Assembly (NCBI GenBank): GCA_903896925.1
Contig: CAITZM010000184.1
Coordinates: 1 to 64,000, forward strand
From: an uncultured Lentisphaerota bacterium
GTDB taxonomy: Bacteria > Verrucomicrobiota > Kiritimatiellia > CAIQIC01
DNA: 64,000 nucleotides
Reading direction: 5' to 3'
Shown here one piece after another: positions 16,628-25,054 of the stretch. The number at the start of each line of letters is the position of its first letter. Within the stretch, counting starts at the first letter, position 1. The notes under the pieces were generated by a model. That model was not told the origin of the DNA, did not search any database, and saw nothing but the letters and a program-made list of their open reading frames with translations. A program made the translations under genes and the position numbers.

Positions 16628-17646
16628 AGCCCGAACGTTTTCACGCCATCACGGCCCGCTATCCCTCGTTGAAGATCGCCATCATCGGCGACTTCTGCCT
16701 CGACCGTTATCTGGAGATCGATCCGGGGCGCGCCGAGATTTCCATCGAGACGGATCTGCCGGTCCACAATGTGTCGCGGGTGCGCGCGCAACCCGGTGCG
16801 GCGGGAACGGTGCTCAACAACGTCGCCGCGCTCGGCACGGGCGAAATTTTCCCCGTCGGATTTTGCGGTGAGGATGGCGAAGGCTTCGAGCTGCGCCGCG
16901 CGCTCGCCGCGCTGCCGGGCGTGAAGCTCGACCACTTCATCACCACACCCTTGCGCCGGACGTTCACCTACTGCAAGCCGCTTGTGGTAGAGCCGGGCCG
17001 GCCGCCGCGCGAGCTGAGCCGGCTCGACTCGAAGAACTGGACGCCGACGCCGCCGCAGGTCGCCGAGGCGCTCGCCGCCTCGACCGTCGCGCTGCTCCAG
17101 CGCGTGGATGCCGCCATCGTGATGGATCAGGTGGACGAGGCGGAAACGGGCGTGGTTACCCAGACGCTGCTGGGTGTTTTGGGCCTGACGACGAGAGGCC
17201 GGGCGTTGCCGGTCATCGCCGATTCGCGGCGCGGGTTGCACGGTTTTCCTTCGGTGATTTTCAAGATGAACGCAGCCGAACTGGGGAAGCTCTGCGGCTG
17301 GAGCGGAACGCTTTCTGTGGAGCAGGTCCGCGAGGCCGCGGTCCAGTTGGCGCGGCAGAATCAGCGCGTGGTCTTTGTCACGATGGCCGAGCGCGGTTTG
17401 GTTGGCGCGTCACCGGACGGCGCGGTGGAACAGGTGAACGCGCTGCCGCTGCGTGGTCCCATTGATATCGTGGGCGCAGGCGATTCCGTGACGGCGAACC
17501 TTGCGCTCGCGCTTGCCGCCGGCGCGAGCGTGCGCGAGGCGTTGGAACTGGCCGCGCTGGCCGCCTCCCTCGTTATTCATCAACTGGGCACCACCGGCAC
17601 GGCGCATGTCGCGCAGATGCAGTCGCTGGTGCCGGCGGTGGTTTGA
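16624..17646 (+). CDS. PfkB-family carbohydrate kinase, HldE N-terminal-like
   Basis: 340 residues. It opens with LKIAIIGDFCLDRYLEIDPG, has the Gly-rich substrate loop RAQPGAAGTVLNNVAALG, and ends with the catalytic anion-hole motif DIVGAGDSVTANLALALAAG. The closest well-known relatives are the heptose-7-phosphate kinase half of HldE and ADP-heptose-pathway kinases. No nucleotidyltransferase domain is attached. With the upstream HAD phosphatase it recalls a kinase/phosphatase pair of a nucleotide-sugar route, but the actual sugar cannot be named. It is last in the three-gene overlapping operon. Confidence 0.85.
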   Translation: MKPERFHAITARYPSLKIAIIGDFCLDRYLEIDPGRAEISIETDLPVHNVSRVRAQPGAAGTVLNNVAALGTGEIFPVGFCGEDGEGFELRRALAALPGVKLDHFITTPLRRTFTYCKPLVVEPGRPPRELSRLDSKNWTPTPPQVAEALAASTVALLQRVDAAIVMDQVDEAETGVVTQTLLGVLGLTTRGRALPVIADSRRGLHGFPSVIFKMNAAELGKLCGWSGTLSVEQVREAAVQLARQNQRVVFVTMAERGLVGASPDGAVEQVNALPLRGPIDIVGAGDSVTANLALALAAGASVREALELAALAASLVIHQLGTTGTAHVAQMQSLVPAVV

Positions 17647-17678
17647 ATATTCTGGGGCGGGGAAAACCGGGTGAAACC

Positions 17679-19874
17679 ATGAAAATTCAGTACGCAATGC
17701 TGTGCGCGCTGGCGCTGGCCGCCACGGGCCGGGCCGGGGACGCCGCGCCGCCGCCGCCGAAATGGCTGGGCGAAATCACGCGCGTGGCCTACACCGACCT
17801 GGGCAATGCCCGCCTGGCGGGCGACTGGCCGGACAAGGTGATCGCCGATGCCGCCGCCGCCGGGGTGCAAATGTTCTTCTCGCGCGTGCACAGCGGCTCC
17901 GAATGGGAGGGGCTGGGGTGGAAGAGCGAGTTCGGCCCGCTGGATCCGAAGCTGAACGGGCGCGACGGCACGCGCGACGTGGTCGAACTCTGCCATAAGC
18001 ACCACATCCGCTATCTCGCCTATTACTGGGCGCAGCGCGAGCACGCCTCGGTGGCGGAGGCGCATCCCGACTGGTGCGGAGTCAGTGTGCGCGGCAAGCC
18101 GACGCGCTACTTCTGCATCAACACGCCGTACCGCCAGCTGGTGCGCGACCGCATCGTCGAACTGGTTGCCAAGGAAGGCGTGGACGGCATCTTCTTCGAC
18201 ATGTTCCACGCCCGCCAGGATGAGTGCTACTGCGCAGGCTGCAAGGCGAAGTTCAAGCAATTGACCGGGCACGACGCTCCGACCGTGGAGAATTTCGAGA
18301 ATCCCGTGTGGCGCCAGTGGGTGGAGTTCCGCTACCGCAGCATCGAGGACGCGATGCTGGACTTCAACCGCGCGATCAAGGCGGCGAATCCCGAGGCGGC
18401 GCTTGTGGTCAACACGTGGAACGCATGGGTCTATCATCATGCGCTTAAGGCCCGCAATTCGATCCGCGTGATCGAGAATGTGGACGGCATGCTGGAGGAG
18501 ACCGCCTGGTATGACACGGTGGACCCCTCTTTCTGCGCGTTCCCGACGCTCTACAATTTCATGAGCTGGCATCTCGCGGGGCTGGCGAAGGAGAAGGCCG
18601 CGTTCATGTGGGCGCGCGGCGCCGTCGTGCGGCTGCCGATCGGCTATACGGAGACCCTGACCCGCCAGATGGTCATGCTCGCCAACGGCTCCGTGCCCGC
18701 CCAGTCGGTGCCGGGGCGCGAGGTGATGAAGCGCTATATGGCCGACATCGCGGCGCGCGAGGCGTATACCCGCGGCAGCCGTCCGCTGCGCTGGTGCGGG
18801 CTGCTGGTGTCGGAGAAGACGGAAATGTGGTATGGCCGCAATGAGCCGCAGGAGCGTTACATCAAGGGCATCTACGGCGCGTATCAGATCATGCTCGAAC
18901 GGCATCTGCCCGTCGTGCTCGTCACCGATCGGGATCTCGAGCGGGGCGATCTCGCGGGGCTGTCGGTCCTGGTGGCGCCCAATGCAGCGGCGCTCTCAGA
19001 GAAGGAATGCGAAAATCTGCGCAGCTTTGTGCGCGCCGGCGGCGGGTTGGTCGCCAGCTATGAAACCAGCCTCTACGACGAGGAAGGCCAGCCGCTGAAG
19101 GATTTCCGGTTGGGCGATCTGCTTAACGCTCACAAGCTCGGCGACTTCGATGCGCGCGCCATTCGTGTGGGCTGGGATCCGCTCAAGATTCATTCGGCAA
19201 ACTGGTATGTGCCCGCCACACACCGCTGGGCCAAAGGCGAGGTGCGTGTCGCGATGGAGCGGTGCGGTGTGACCGACCCGCCGGGCACGGTACATACCGG
19301 CCTGCCCCTGATCGGCCGCCTGCTGGAGGTCGAGCCCGTGAAGGGCAAGCGCAGCGATTTGCGGGTGGCTACCGCGCATTACAGCGAGTTGCTCGCGAAA
19401 GTGGAGAGCACCAATCACCCCGGCGTGGTGGAAAACAAATTCGGCGCCGGCAAGGTGATCTACTTCCCGGCCGACCTGACGTGGTCCTATTTCAGGCTGG
19501 GCGATCCGCACGCGGGCGGCTTGCTGGAGCAGGCTATCCGCGAGGCGGCGGGCACCCCGCCGCCGGTGGAAGTCGTCGCGCCGAGCATCGTACAGGCGAC
19601 GCCGTTCGTGCAGGGCAAGAGGGTGGTGGTGCACCTGCTCAACGACATCTCGTCGCTCGGCCGTTCGCAAAATGTGAAGGGCGAATCCCTGCGCGAGCGC
19701 ACCGAGGTGCTGCCGATCCACGACATCACCGTGACCTTTCACGACCCGCGGCTGCAGCGTTTCACCCTGATTCCGGGAGGCACTGTCCTGCAGGTGGAGC
19801 AGACGCCGCACGGGCAGGTGGTGAAGGTTCCGCCCTTGCAGGTACATGCCATGGTGGTGGCGGAAGAGCGCTAG
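17679..19874 (+). CDS. Secreted glycoside-hydrolase-like TIM-barrel protein
   Basis: 731 residues from ATG 17679, with signal peptide MKIQYAMLCALALAATGRAG. Residues ~25-350 look like a barrel enzyme of the GH42/GH29-like kind: GVQMFFSRVHSGSEWEGLGW, IRYLAYYWAQRE, VDGIFFDMFHAR followed by a CYCAGC metal-like pair, LVVNTWNAW and MLEETAWY. A GATase-like segment follows (LSVLVAPNAAALSEKE, FVRAGGGLVASYETSLYDEEG), as in beta-galactosidase trimerisation domains, then a beta-rich end. Asp and Glu at the strand ends are candidate catalytic residues. It is probably periplasmic or extracellular, and it is the first exported enzyme of the + strand block. Confidence 0.75.
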   Translation: MKIQYAMLCALALAATGRAGDAAPPPPKWLGEITRVAYTDLGNARLAGDWPDKVIADAAAAGVQMFFSRVHSGSEWEGLGWKSEFGPLDPKLNGRDGTRDVVELCHKHHIRYLAYYWAQREHASVAEAHPDWCGVSVRGKPTRYFCINTPYRQLVRDRIVELVAKEGVDGIFFDMFHARQDECYCAGCKAKFKQLTGHDAPTVENFENPVWRQWVEFRYRSIEDAMLDFNRAIKAANPEAALVVNTWNAWVYHHALKARNSIRVIENVDGMLEETAWYDTVDPSFCAFPTLYNFMSWHLAGLAKEKAAFMWARGAVVRLPIGYTETLTRQMVMLANGSVPAQSVPGREVMKRYMADIAAREAYTRGSRPLRWCGLLVSEKTEMWYGRNEPQERYIKGIYGAYQIMLERHLPVVLVTDRDLERGDLAGLSVLVAPNAAALSEKECENLRSFVRAGGGLVASYETSLYDEEGQPLKDFRLGDLLNAHKLGDFDARAIRVGWDPLKIHSANWYVPATHRWAKGEVRVAMERCGVTDPPGTVHTGLPLIGRLLEVEPVKGKRSDLRVATAHYSELLAKVESTNHPGVVENKFGAGKVIYFPADLTWSYFRLGDPHAGGLLEQAIREAAGTPPPVEVVAPSIVQATPFVQGKRVVVHLLNDISSLGRSQNVKGESLRERTEVLPIHDITVTFHDPRLQRFTLIPGGTVLQVEQTPHGQVVKVPPLQVHAMVVAEER

Positions 19875-19966
19875 GCGTTCGGCTGTCCGTTTTCAGACGC
19901 TGGCAAACGCGGTGTGGGTTTTCCGGGCTGTGGCTCGGCATCTGGCCGGTATCAAGTCGGGGAATG

Positions 19967-20024
19967 TTATTATATTACCTGATCATAATAAATGCTTGAC
20001 AGCCAGCGGCGGGGCGCGGATGAT
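19967..20024 (+). promoter_or_regulatory. AT-rich promoter region of tdh-kbl
   Basis: An AT-rich island with an inverted repeat (TTATTAT 19967-19973, ATAATAA 19985-19991) directly before TTGACA at 19996-20001, with GATGAT 17 bases further on (20019-20024) as a weak -10. The dyad overlapping the -35 could be an operator. No regulator can be named. Confidence 0.45.
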
Positions 20025-20047
20025 GGGGCTCAACAAACGAGGCGCGC

Positions 20048-21076
20048 ATGAAGGCTTTGGTCAAACGCGAAGCGAAGCAGGGGCTGTGGCTGGAGGATGT
20101 TCCGGCGCCGGCGGTGGGCATCAACGATGTGCTCATCAAGGTGCAGAAGACCTCGATCTGCGGCACCGATGTACACATCTATAACTGGGATGCCTGGTCG
20201 CAGAAGACCATCAAGGTGCCGATGGTCATCGGCCACGAGTTTGCCGGCACGGTCGCCGGGTTCGGGGCGAACGTCGCCGACGTCAAGCTCGGCGACGTGG
20301 TCAGCGGCGAGGGGCACATCGTCTGCGGGCGCTGCCGCAACTGTCTGGCGGGCCGGCGCCAGCTATGCGCGCACACCATCGGGCTGGGCGTCAACCGGAC
20401 CGGTTCGTTCGCGGAATACGTCAGCATCCCGATGACCAACGTCTGGCACGCGGACCCCAAGATTTCGATGGAGGTGCTTTCGTCGTTCGACCCGTTCGGC
20501 AACGCGGCGCACACGGCGCTCTCGTTCAAGGTGCTCGGCGAGGACGTGCTCATCACCGGCGCCGGGCCGATCGGCCTGATGGCGGCGGCGATCGTGCGCC
20601 ACGCCGGCGCGCGCCATGTGGTCATCACCGACGTCAATCCCTACCGCCTGGCGCTGGCGCGGCGGATGGGTGTGACGCTGGCGGTCAACGTCAAGGAGCA
20701 ATCCCTGCGCGAAGTGCAGCAACAGCTCGGCATGACCGAGGGCTTTGATGTCGGGCTCGAGATGTCCGGCAACCCCGCGGCCTTCCGCGACATGATCGAC
20801 AACATGTGCCACGGCGGGAAGATCGCGATGCTCGGCATCCCGGCCGAGCAGGTGACGATTGACTGGAACAAGGTCGTTTTCAACATGCTGACGATCAAGG
20901 GGATCTACGGGCGCGAGATGTACGAGACGTGGTACATGATGACCGCGATGCTGCAGTCCGGCCTGGATATTGCGCCGGTGATCACCCACCGCTTCCACTA
21001 CACCGAGTTCGAAAAAGGTTTCGAGGCGATGCGCTCGGGCAACTCCGGCAAAGTCGTGCTGGACTGGACGGTGTGA
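20048..21076 (+). CDS. tdh: L-threonine 3-dehydrogenase
   Basis: 342 residues, the family length. It is a zinc-dependent medium-chain dehydrogenase: catalytic zinc ligand in KTSICGTDVHIYNWD, GHEFAGTV, structural zinc cysteines in CGRCRNCLAGRRQLC, NAD-binding ITGAGPIGLMAAAI, and the threonine-dehydrogenase signature DPFGNAAHTAL. It oxidises threonine to 2-amino-3-ketobutyrate, which the next gene product cleaves. The stop is two bases before the kbl ATG, a classical tdh-kbl operon. Confidence 0.97.
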   Translation: MKALVKREAKQGLWLEDVPAPAVGINDVLIKVQKTSICGTDVHIYNWDAWSQKTIKVPMVIGHEFAGTVAGFGANVADVKLGDVVSGEGHIVCGRCRNCLAGRRQLCAHTIGLGVNRTGSFAEYVSIPMTNVWHADPKISMEVLSSFDPFGNAAHTALSFKVLGEDVLITGAGPIGLMAAAIVRHAGARHVVITDVNPYRLALARRMGVTLAVNVKEQSLREVQQQLGMTEGFDVGLEMSGNPAAFRDMIDNMCHGGKIAMLGIPAEQVTIDWNKVVFNMLTIKGIYGREMYETWYMMTAMLQSGLDIAPVITHRFHYTEFEKGFEAMRSGNSGKVVLDWTV

Positions 21077-21078
21077 CC

Positions 21079-22260
21079 ATGCTCGGCACCTTCAAGGACA
21101 TCCTCGACGCACGTCTGGCGGAGATCCGCGCCGCAGGGCTCTTCAAGGAGGAGCGCGTGCTCGCCGGCGCGCAGGCGGCGCACATCCGCCTGCAGGACGG
21201 GCGCGAGGTGATCAACCTCTGCGCGAACAACTATCTTGGCCTCGCGAATCATCCCGAGGTGATTGCGGCGGCGAAGGCGGGCCTCGACCAGTGGGGCTAT
21301 GGCCTCTCGTCGGTGCGCTTCATCTGCGGCACGCAGGCGCTGCATCAACAGCTGGAGCAAAAGCTCGCGAACTTTCTCGGCACCGAGGACACGATCCTTT
21401 ATTCGTCGTGCTTCGACGCCAACGGCGGCTTGTTCGAGACGCTGCTCGGCGAAGAGGACGCGATCATCAGCGACGCGCTCAATCACGCCAGCATCATCGA
21501 CGGCGTCCGGCTCTGCAAGGCGCAGCGCTTCCGCTACGCCAACGTCGACATGGCCGACCTCGAGGCGCAGCTCAAGGCCGCCGCCAACTGCCGCGTGCGG
21601 ATGATTGCGACCGACGGTGTCTTCAGCATGGATGGCACGATTGCGCCGTTGCGCGAAATCTGCGACCTCGCGGAAAAATATGACGCGCTCGTGATGGTGG
21701 ACGATTCCCACGCCGTCGGTTTTCTCGGCGCGCGCGGGCGCGGCTCGCACGAGCACCGCGGCGTTATGGGCCGCGTGGACATCCTGACCGGCACGCTCGG
21801 CAAGGCGCTCGGCGGCGCGAGCGGCGGCTACACGAGCGGCAAGCGTGAGATCATCGCGCTGCTGCGCCAGCGCTCGCGGCCCTATCTGTTTTCCAACACG
21901 CTTGCGCCGTCCATCGCGGCCGCGTCGCTCCAGGTGCTGGTGATGCTGGAGCGCTCGACCGAGTGGCGCGACAAGCTGATGGCGAGCGCACACTATTTTC
22001 GTGCCGGCCTCGCCGCCGCGGGTTTCGCCCTTCCGGTGGGCGAGCACCCCATCGTGCCGCTCATGCTCGGCGATGCCGCGCTCGCGCATCGCATGGCCAC
22101 CAAGATGCTGGAGCACGGCATCTACGTCATCGGCTTTTCCTCCCCCGTCGTGCCCCAGGGCAAGGCGCGCATTCGCACGCAGGTCTCCGCCGCCCATTCA
22201 CGCGCCGATTTGGATCAAGCCATCGCCGCCTTCAGCCAGGTACGGCGCGAGCTGCAATGA
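21079..22260 (+). CDS. kbl: Glycine C-acetyltransferase (2-amino-3-ketobutyrate CoA ligase)
   Basis: 393 residues from ATG 21079. Alpha-oxoamine synthase motifs: NNYLGLANHPEV, SVRFICGTQALHQQLE, DDSHAVGFLGARGRG and the PLP lysine in TGTLGKALGGASGGYTSG. It splits 2-amino-3-ketobutyrate with CoA to glycine and acetyl-CoA, completing threonine degradation with Tdh. Its TGA overlaps an ATG at 22257 (ATGA) that opens a frame running into the next gene. Confidence 0.97.
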   Translation: MLGTFKDILDARLAEIRAAGLFKEERVLAGAQAAHIRLQDGREVINLCANNYLGLANHPEVIAAAKAGLDQWGYGLSSVRFICGTQALHQQLEQKLANFLGTEDTILYSSCFDANGGLFETLLGEEDAIISDALNHASIIDGVRLCKAQRFRYANVDMADLEAQLKAAANCRVRMIATDGVFSMDGTIAPLREICDLAEKYDALVMVDDSHAVGFLGARGRGSHEHRGVMGRVDILTGTLGKALGGASGGYTSGKREIIALLRQRSRPYLFSNTLAPSIAAASLQVLVMLERSTEWRDKLMASAHYFRAGLAAAGFALPVGEHPIVPLMLGDAALAHRMATKMLEHGIYVIGFSSPVVPQGKARIRTQVSAAHSRADLDQAIAAFSQVRRELQ

Positions 22261-22321
22261 ACCTCTGCAACTTTTTCCACGTTGCCAGCCGAAGGCGTGC
22301 GGCTTGTTCTGCAACTGCCGA

Positions 22322-22457
22322 ACTGGCCGGGAGCGGCGGCATTCTTGCCGCCGCAGAAGAAGCCTCAAGCTTGAGTTTTGCTGATGATGCCTCGCGCATA
22401 ACTGCGGCTGTTGGCCGGTTAGGTCGGGCGGTGAGACACCGCCCCTCCCAGCTAGTC
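22322..22457. repeat. REPIN/MITE-like element, copy 1
   Basis: About 136 bases. The left end ACTGGCCGGGAG and right end CTCCCAGCTAGT are imperfect terminal inverted repeats. Hairpin 1 at 22333-22354 has a perfect 9-bp stem GCGGCGGCA with loop TTCT. Hairpin 2 at 22426-22444 has stem GGGCGGTG with loop AGA. The ~70-base centre is not conserved among copies. It lies between the kbl stop and the signal peptide of the next gene, in a frame that stays open throughout. Confidence 0.8.
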
Positions 22458-22487
22458 AGACAAGAAAGGCTGCGGTGGGTCCATCCG

Positions 22488-24701
22488 ATGCGCAAGTGCA
22501 TCGACTGGCGACTGCTTCCCATGCTGGGAACTCTGGCCCTGTTGTTTTTCCAGGGGTTGGAAAGCGTCCATGCCGAATCCGCCGCGGCGCTGTTTGCGCG
22601 CGGTGATATCCCTGCCTACAAGGTCGCGCTCGATGCGTGGCTCGACTCCACCGAACGCGCGGTGAGCGACACCGACGCGGCGGCGCGCTGGCAGAAACTT
22701 TCGGCGATGCCGGGCTATCTGCACACGCTGGCGCAGGCGGAGTTGCTGCGCGTCACCGGCCTCGAGAACATCGCGAAGCTCGCGGCGACGCAGGACGGCC
22801 GCGCATTTCTCTCCACGTTCATGGCCGATCCGGCGTGGCTGGAGTTGTATCTGGTCAGCGGGCCGGTGCCGGAGAACACGCCTGACGGACTCGCCACGCT
22901 GCGCGACATCTGGCTCGCCGACCGCGCGCCTGACACGATGAAATATCGTCACCTCGCCACCGCCGTCGCGCTCGTGTTCAACACCGATCCGCAGAAAAAA
23001 CGGCTGCACGATGTGACCACGCGCGACCGTAATCCGCTGACGCCGCTCGCACGCTACCAGTTTTTCAAGGCGAGCCACAAGGCCGGCAAGCTCAAGCCGC
23101 TCTTCGACAAGCTCGCGACGTGGGAGCTGCGCTGGGTCGTCAGCGCGCCGGTGGAGAACGAGGCGCTCGCGTGGCTGCAGGATCACGTGAACGTGCCGCT
23201 GGCCGAGTACGACGGCATCTGCTGGATCCCGCGCTACCGCGGCGTGAACGATTTCGGCAACACGGTGCAGGGCCCGCTGTTCTATCCCGCGCGCAGCCAG
23301 CTCAATTGGGCCGAGGATACCGCGGCGCACGGCGGCGTCTGCGGGGCTCTCTCGACCTTCGGCGCCTATAACGCGATGGCGCACGGCGTGCCCGCGACGA
23401 CGAAGGGCCAGCCTGGCCACTGTGCGCACGCGATCCGCATCGCACCCGGCCACTGGGTGCCGTGCTTCGGCGGACCGGACGGCGGCGCGGCGTATCACTT
23501 CGGGCCGGACACTTTCGCTTACGTCTGGCAGGCCGATGACGCGTTCGGCGATTTTGCCGCGATGCGCCGCTCGACGCAGCTCGCGTGGCGGGCGCGCCGC
23601 ACGCAGGCGCGCGGCGACTTCACCGCCGCCCTCGCCGCGCAGCCGCTGAATCATCCGCTTTGGCAGGAATACATCGGCCGGTGTCAGGCCGATCCCACGT
23701 GCGGCAAGGATGACTGGAAGAAAATAGCCGACGAACTCCTGCGCAGCATGGCCAAGCATCCGCGGCCGCTCTGCGATCTGCTCGCCATGTTCGATGAGAA
23801 AAATCTCTGGCCCATGTTGAGTATGGAGGAGAAAACCGCGTTTTTCCTGAAGCTGCACGAGATGATTGCCACACACCAGCGCCCCGGCTGGACGCCGTGG
23901 GAGATGCCGCGCGACGTGCTGGCGAAGCAGCTCAAGTCGCTAGGCGACGCCGACCAGTCCGGCCCGTTCTTCGGGCAGGTGCTCGCGGCCTACGTCCGGC
24001 ACGGCCACGAGTTCTTTATCGGTAAGCTGATCGATTGGGGCACGGAGAAGCTGGCGAAGTCGCGCGCCGGACGCGAACAGTTCTTTGCCGCGATCACCGC
24101 CGCGCTCGGCGAGGCCGGCGGCGCCGCCGATGACAAGATCCGGCGCAAGGTGTTCGAAAGCGCGATCCGCGCGACCGAGGAGGCGCGCAGCGTCGCCGGT
24201 TTCCAGATGTTGAGCGCCGCCGCGCAGAAATTCGCCGCGCCCGAGGGGAAACTGAAGCTCGAATCGCCCCGCGGCAGGCTGGTCAGCTCCGAGGGCCTCC
24301 TTTACTTGAGCGGCTTCGACGGTTACGACCCGCCGCTGCAGCACCGCGGCGTGCTGACCGAGGACGGCGGCCTGTTCCACGGCCAGCCAGCAAAGGATGA
24401 CAAGGACGGCCACGCGTGGGTCGTGGTGCAACTGCGCGACGAATGCGTCTTGAGCGGGCTGGCGCTCGGCAACCGCCTGAGCAATCAGCAGCGTTGCAAG
24501 TCGCTGCGCATCTCCACCAGCACCGACGAGAAGACATGGAAGCCGCTGGCGGAAATTGGCGACTTCAAGCAGCAGCACAAACTGGACGTGAGCGACAAGG
24601 CCGTCCGCGCCCGCTGGGTGAAAATCGAAAACACCACGCCGCAATCCGACGCGTTCCATCTGCGCAACATCTGCATCTACGGCAAGGAAGTGAAGGATTG
24701 A
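22488..24701 (+). CDS. Secreted transglutaminase-like protein with C-terminal F5/8C-like domain
   Basis: 737 residues from ATG 22488 (MRKCIDWRLLPMLG), chosen because it gives a signal peptide with a charged start and cleavage after SVHA. The same frame is open back to an ATG at 22257 overlapping kbl, but that would place 77 repeat-derived residues before the signal. The middle has a Cys-His pair in a transglutaminase-like setting (HGGVCGALSTFGAYNAM, then GHCAHAIRI and WVPCFGGPDG). The last ~140 residues resemble a galactose-binding/F5-8 type C sandwich (CKSLRISTSTDEKTWKPL, VRARWVKIEN). It is probably an exported, glycan-binding peptidase or crosslinker; function unproven. The signal peptide is encoded by palindrome cassette A. 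Confidence 0.75.
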   Translation: MRKCIDWRLLPMLGTLALLFFQGLESVHAESAAALFARGDIPAYKVALDAWLDSTERAVSDTDAAARWQKLSAMPGYLHTLAQAELLRVTGLENIAKLAATQDGRAFLSTFMADPAWLELYLVSGPVPENTPDGLATLRDIWLADRAPDTMKYRHLATAVALVFNTDPQKKRLHDVTTRDRNPLTPLARYQFFKASHKAGKLKPLFDKLATWELRWVVSAPVENEALAWLQDHVNVPLAEYDGICWIPRYRGVNDFGNTVQGPLFYPARSQLNWAEDTAAHGGVCGALSTFGAYNAMAHGVPATTKGQPGHCAHAIRIAPGHWVPCFGGPDGGAAYHFGPDTFAYVWQADDAFGDFAAMRRSTQLAWRARRTQARGDFTAALAAQPLNHPLWQEYIGRCQADPTCGKDDWKKIADELLRSMAKHPRPLCDLLAMFDEKNLWPMLSMEEKTAFFLKLHEMIATHQRPGWTPWEMPRDVLAKQLKSLGDADQSGPFFGQVLAAYVRHGHEFFIGKLIDWGTEKLAKSRAGREQFFAAITAALGEAGGAADDKIRRKVFESAIRATEEARSVAGFQMLSAAAQKFAAPEGKLKLESPRGRLVSSEGLLYLSGFDGYDPPLQHRGVLTEDGGLFHGQPAKDDKDGHAWVVVQLRDECVLSGLALGNRLSNQQRCKSLRISTSTDEKTWKPLAEIGDFKQQHKLDVSDKAVRARWVKIENTTPQSDAFHLRNICIYGKEVKD
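22516..22563 (+). repeat. Signal-peptide palindrome cassette A
   Basis: TTCCCATGCTGGGAA (22516-22530) and TTTTTCCAGGGGTTGGAAA (22545-22563). It encodes L-P-M-L-G-T-L-A-L-L-F-F-Q-G-L-E of the signal peptide starting at 22488. Confidence 0.85.
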
Positions 24702-25018
24702 AGCGACTCTTTCCCATGCTGGGTGGTGAGGTCAAACAGCGCGATGGGCATTCGGTTGCACCGCGGCCCCTGCCGGCTTCTCCGCCAGGTGAAGAAGTTT
24801 TGCACTTATGTCCCGTCAGACTAGCTGGGAGCAGCGGCATTCCTGCCGCCGCAGTAGAAACATCATGCGTGAGTTATGCGGATGTTGTTTCGCGACCGGT
24901 TGCGGCGGCTGGTCAGGTATGTTGGGCGGTGAGACACCGCCCCTCCCAGCTAGTCGAACACGAAAAACAGGGGCGTGTCCATCCGAAGCGTAAGCGCAGC
25001 GGCTGGCGACTTTTGCCC
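24702..25018. other. Leader region duplicated from the preceding gene
   Basis: No separate gene is called here. It holds a half palindrome (TTTCCCATGCTGGG, 24710-24723), element copy 2 (24819-24955), and then ~60 bases (24956-25018) that align with 22458-22515 upstream of the previous gene: both encode V-H-P, Arg/Lys-rich residues and W-R-L-L-P just before the cassette. Confidence 0.7.
24819..24955. repeat. REPIN/MITE-like element, copy 2 (best preserved ends)
   Basis: 137 bases with perfect 13-base terminal inverted repeats GACTAGCTGGGAG (24819-24831) and CTCCCAGCTAGTC (24943-24955). Hairpin 1 at 24831-24852 (stem GCAGCGGCA/TGCCGCCGC, one mismatch, loop TTCC). Hairpin 2 at 24924-24942 (stem GGGCGGTG, loop AGA). 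No transposase frame is inside. Confidence 0.85.
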
Positions 25019-25054
25019 ATGCTTGGAACCCTGGGCCTGCTGTTTTCCCAGCCC
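25011..25054 (+). repeat. Signal-peptide palindrome cassette B (hybrid)
   Basis: TTTTGCCCATGCTTGGAA at 25011-25028 is the first palindrome. The second starts as TTTTCCCAGCCC at 25043 but then runs into the 17-base repeat GGTGAGCTTGTCGAACC instead of TTGGAAA. It encodes L-P-M-L-G-T-L-G-L-L-F-S-Q-P-V-V-S. Confidence 0.8.

Noticed and set aside
22257..22487. Starting the transglutaminase-like protein at ATG 22257 overlapping kbl
   Set aside because: It would put 77 repeat-derived residues before a complete signal peptide; kept only as a possibility in the findings.
24716..25018. Starting the GH36-like protein at ATG 24716
   Set aside because: The extra ~100 residues come from repeats and would bury the signal peptide.
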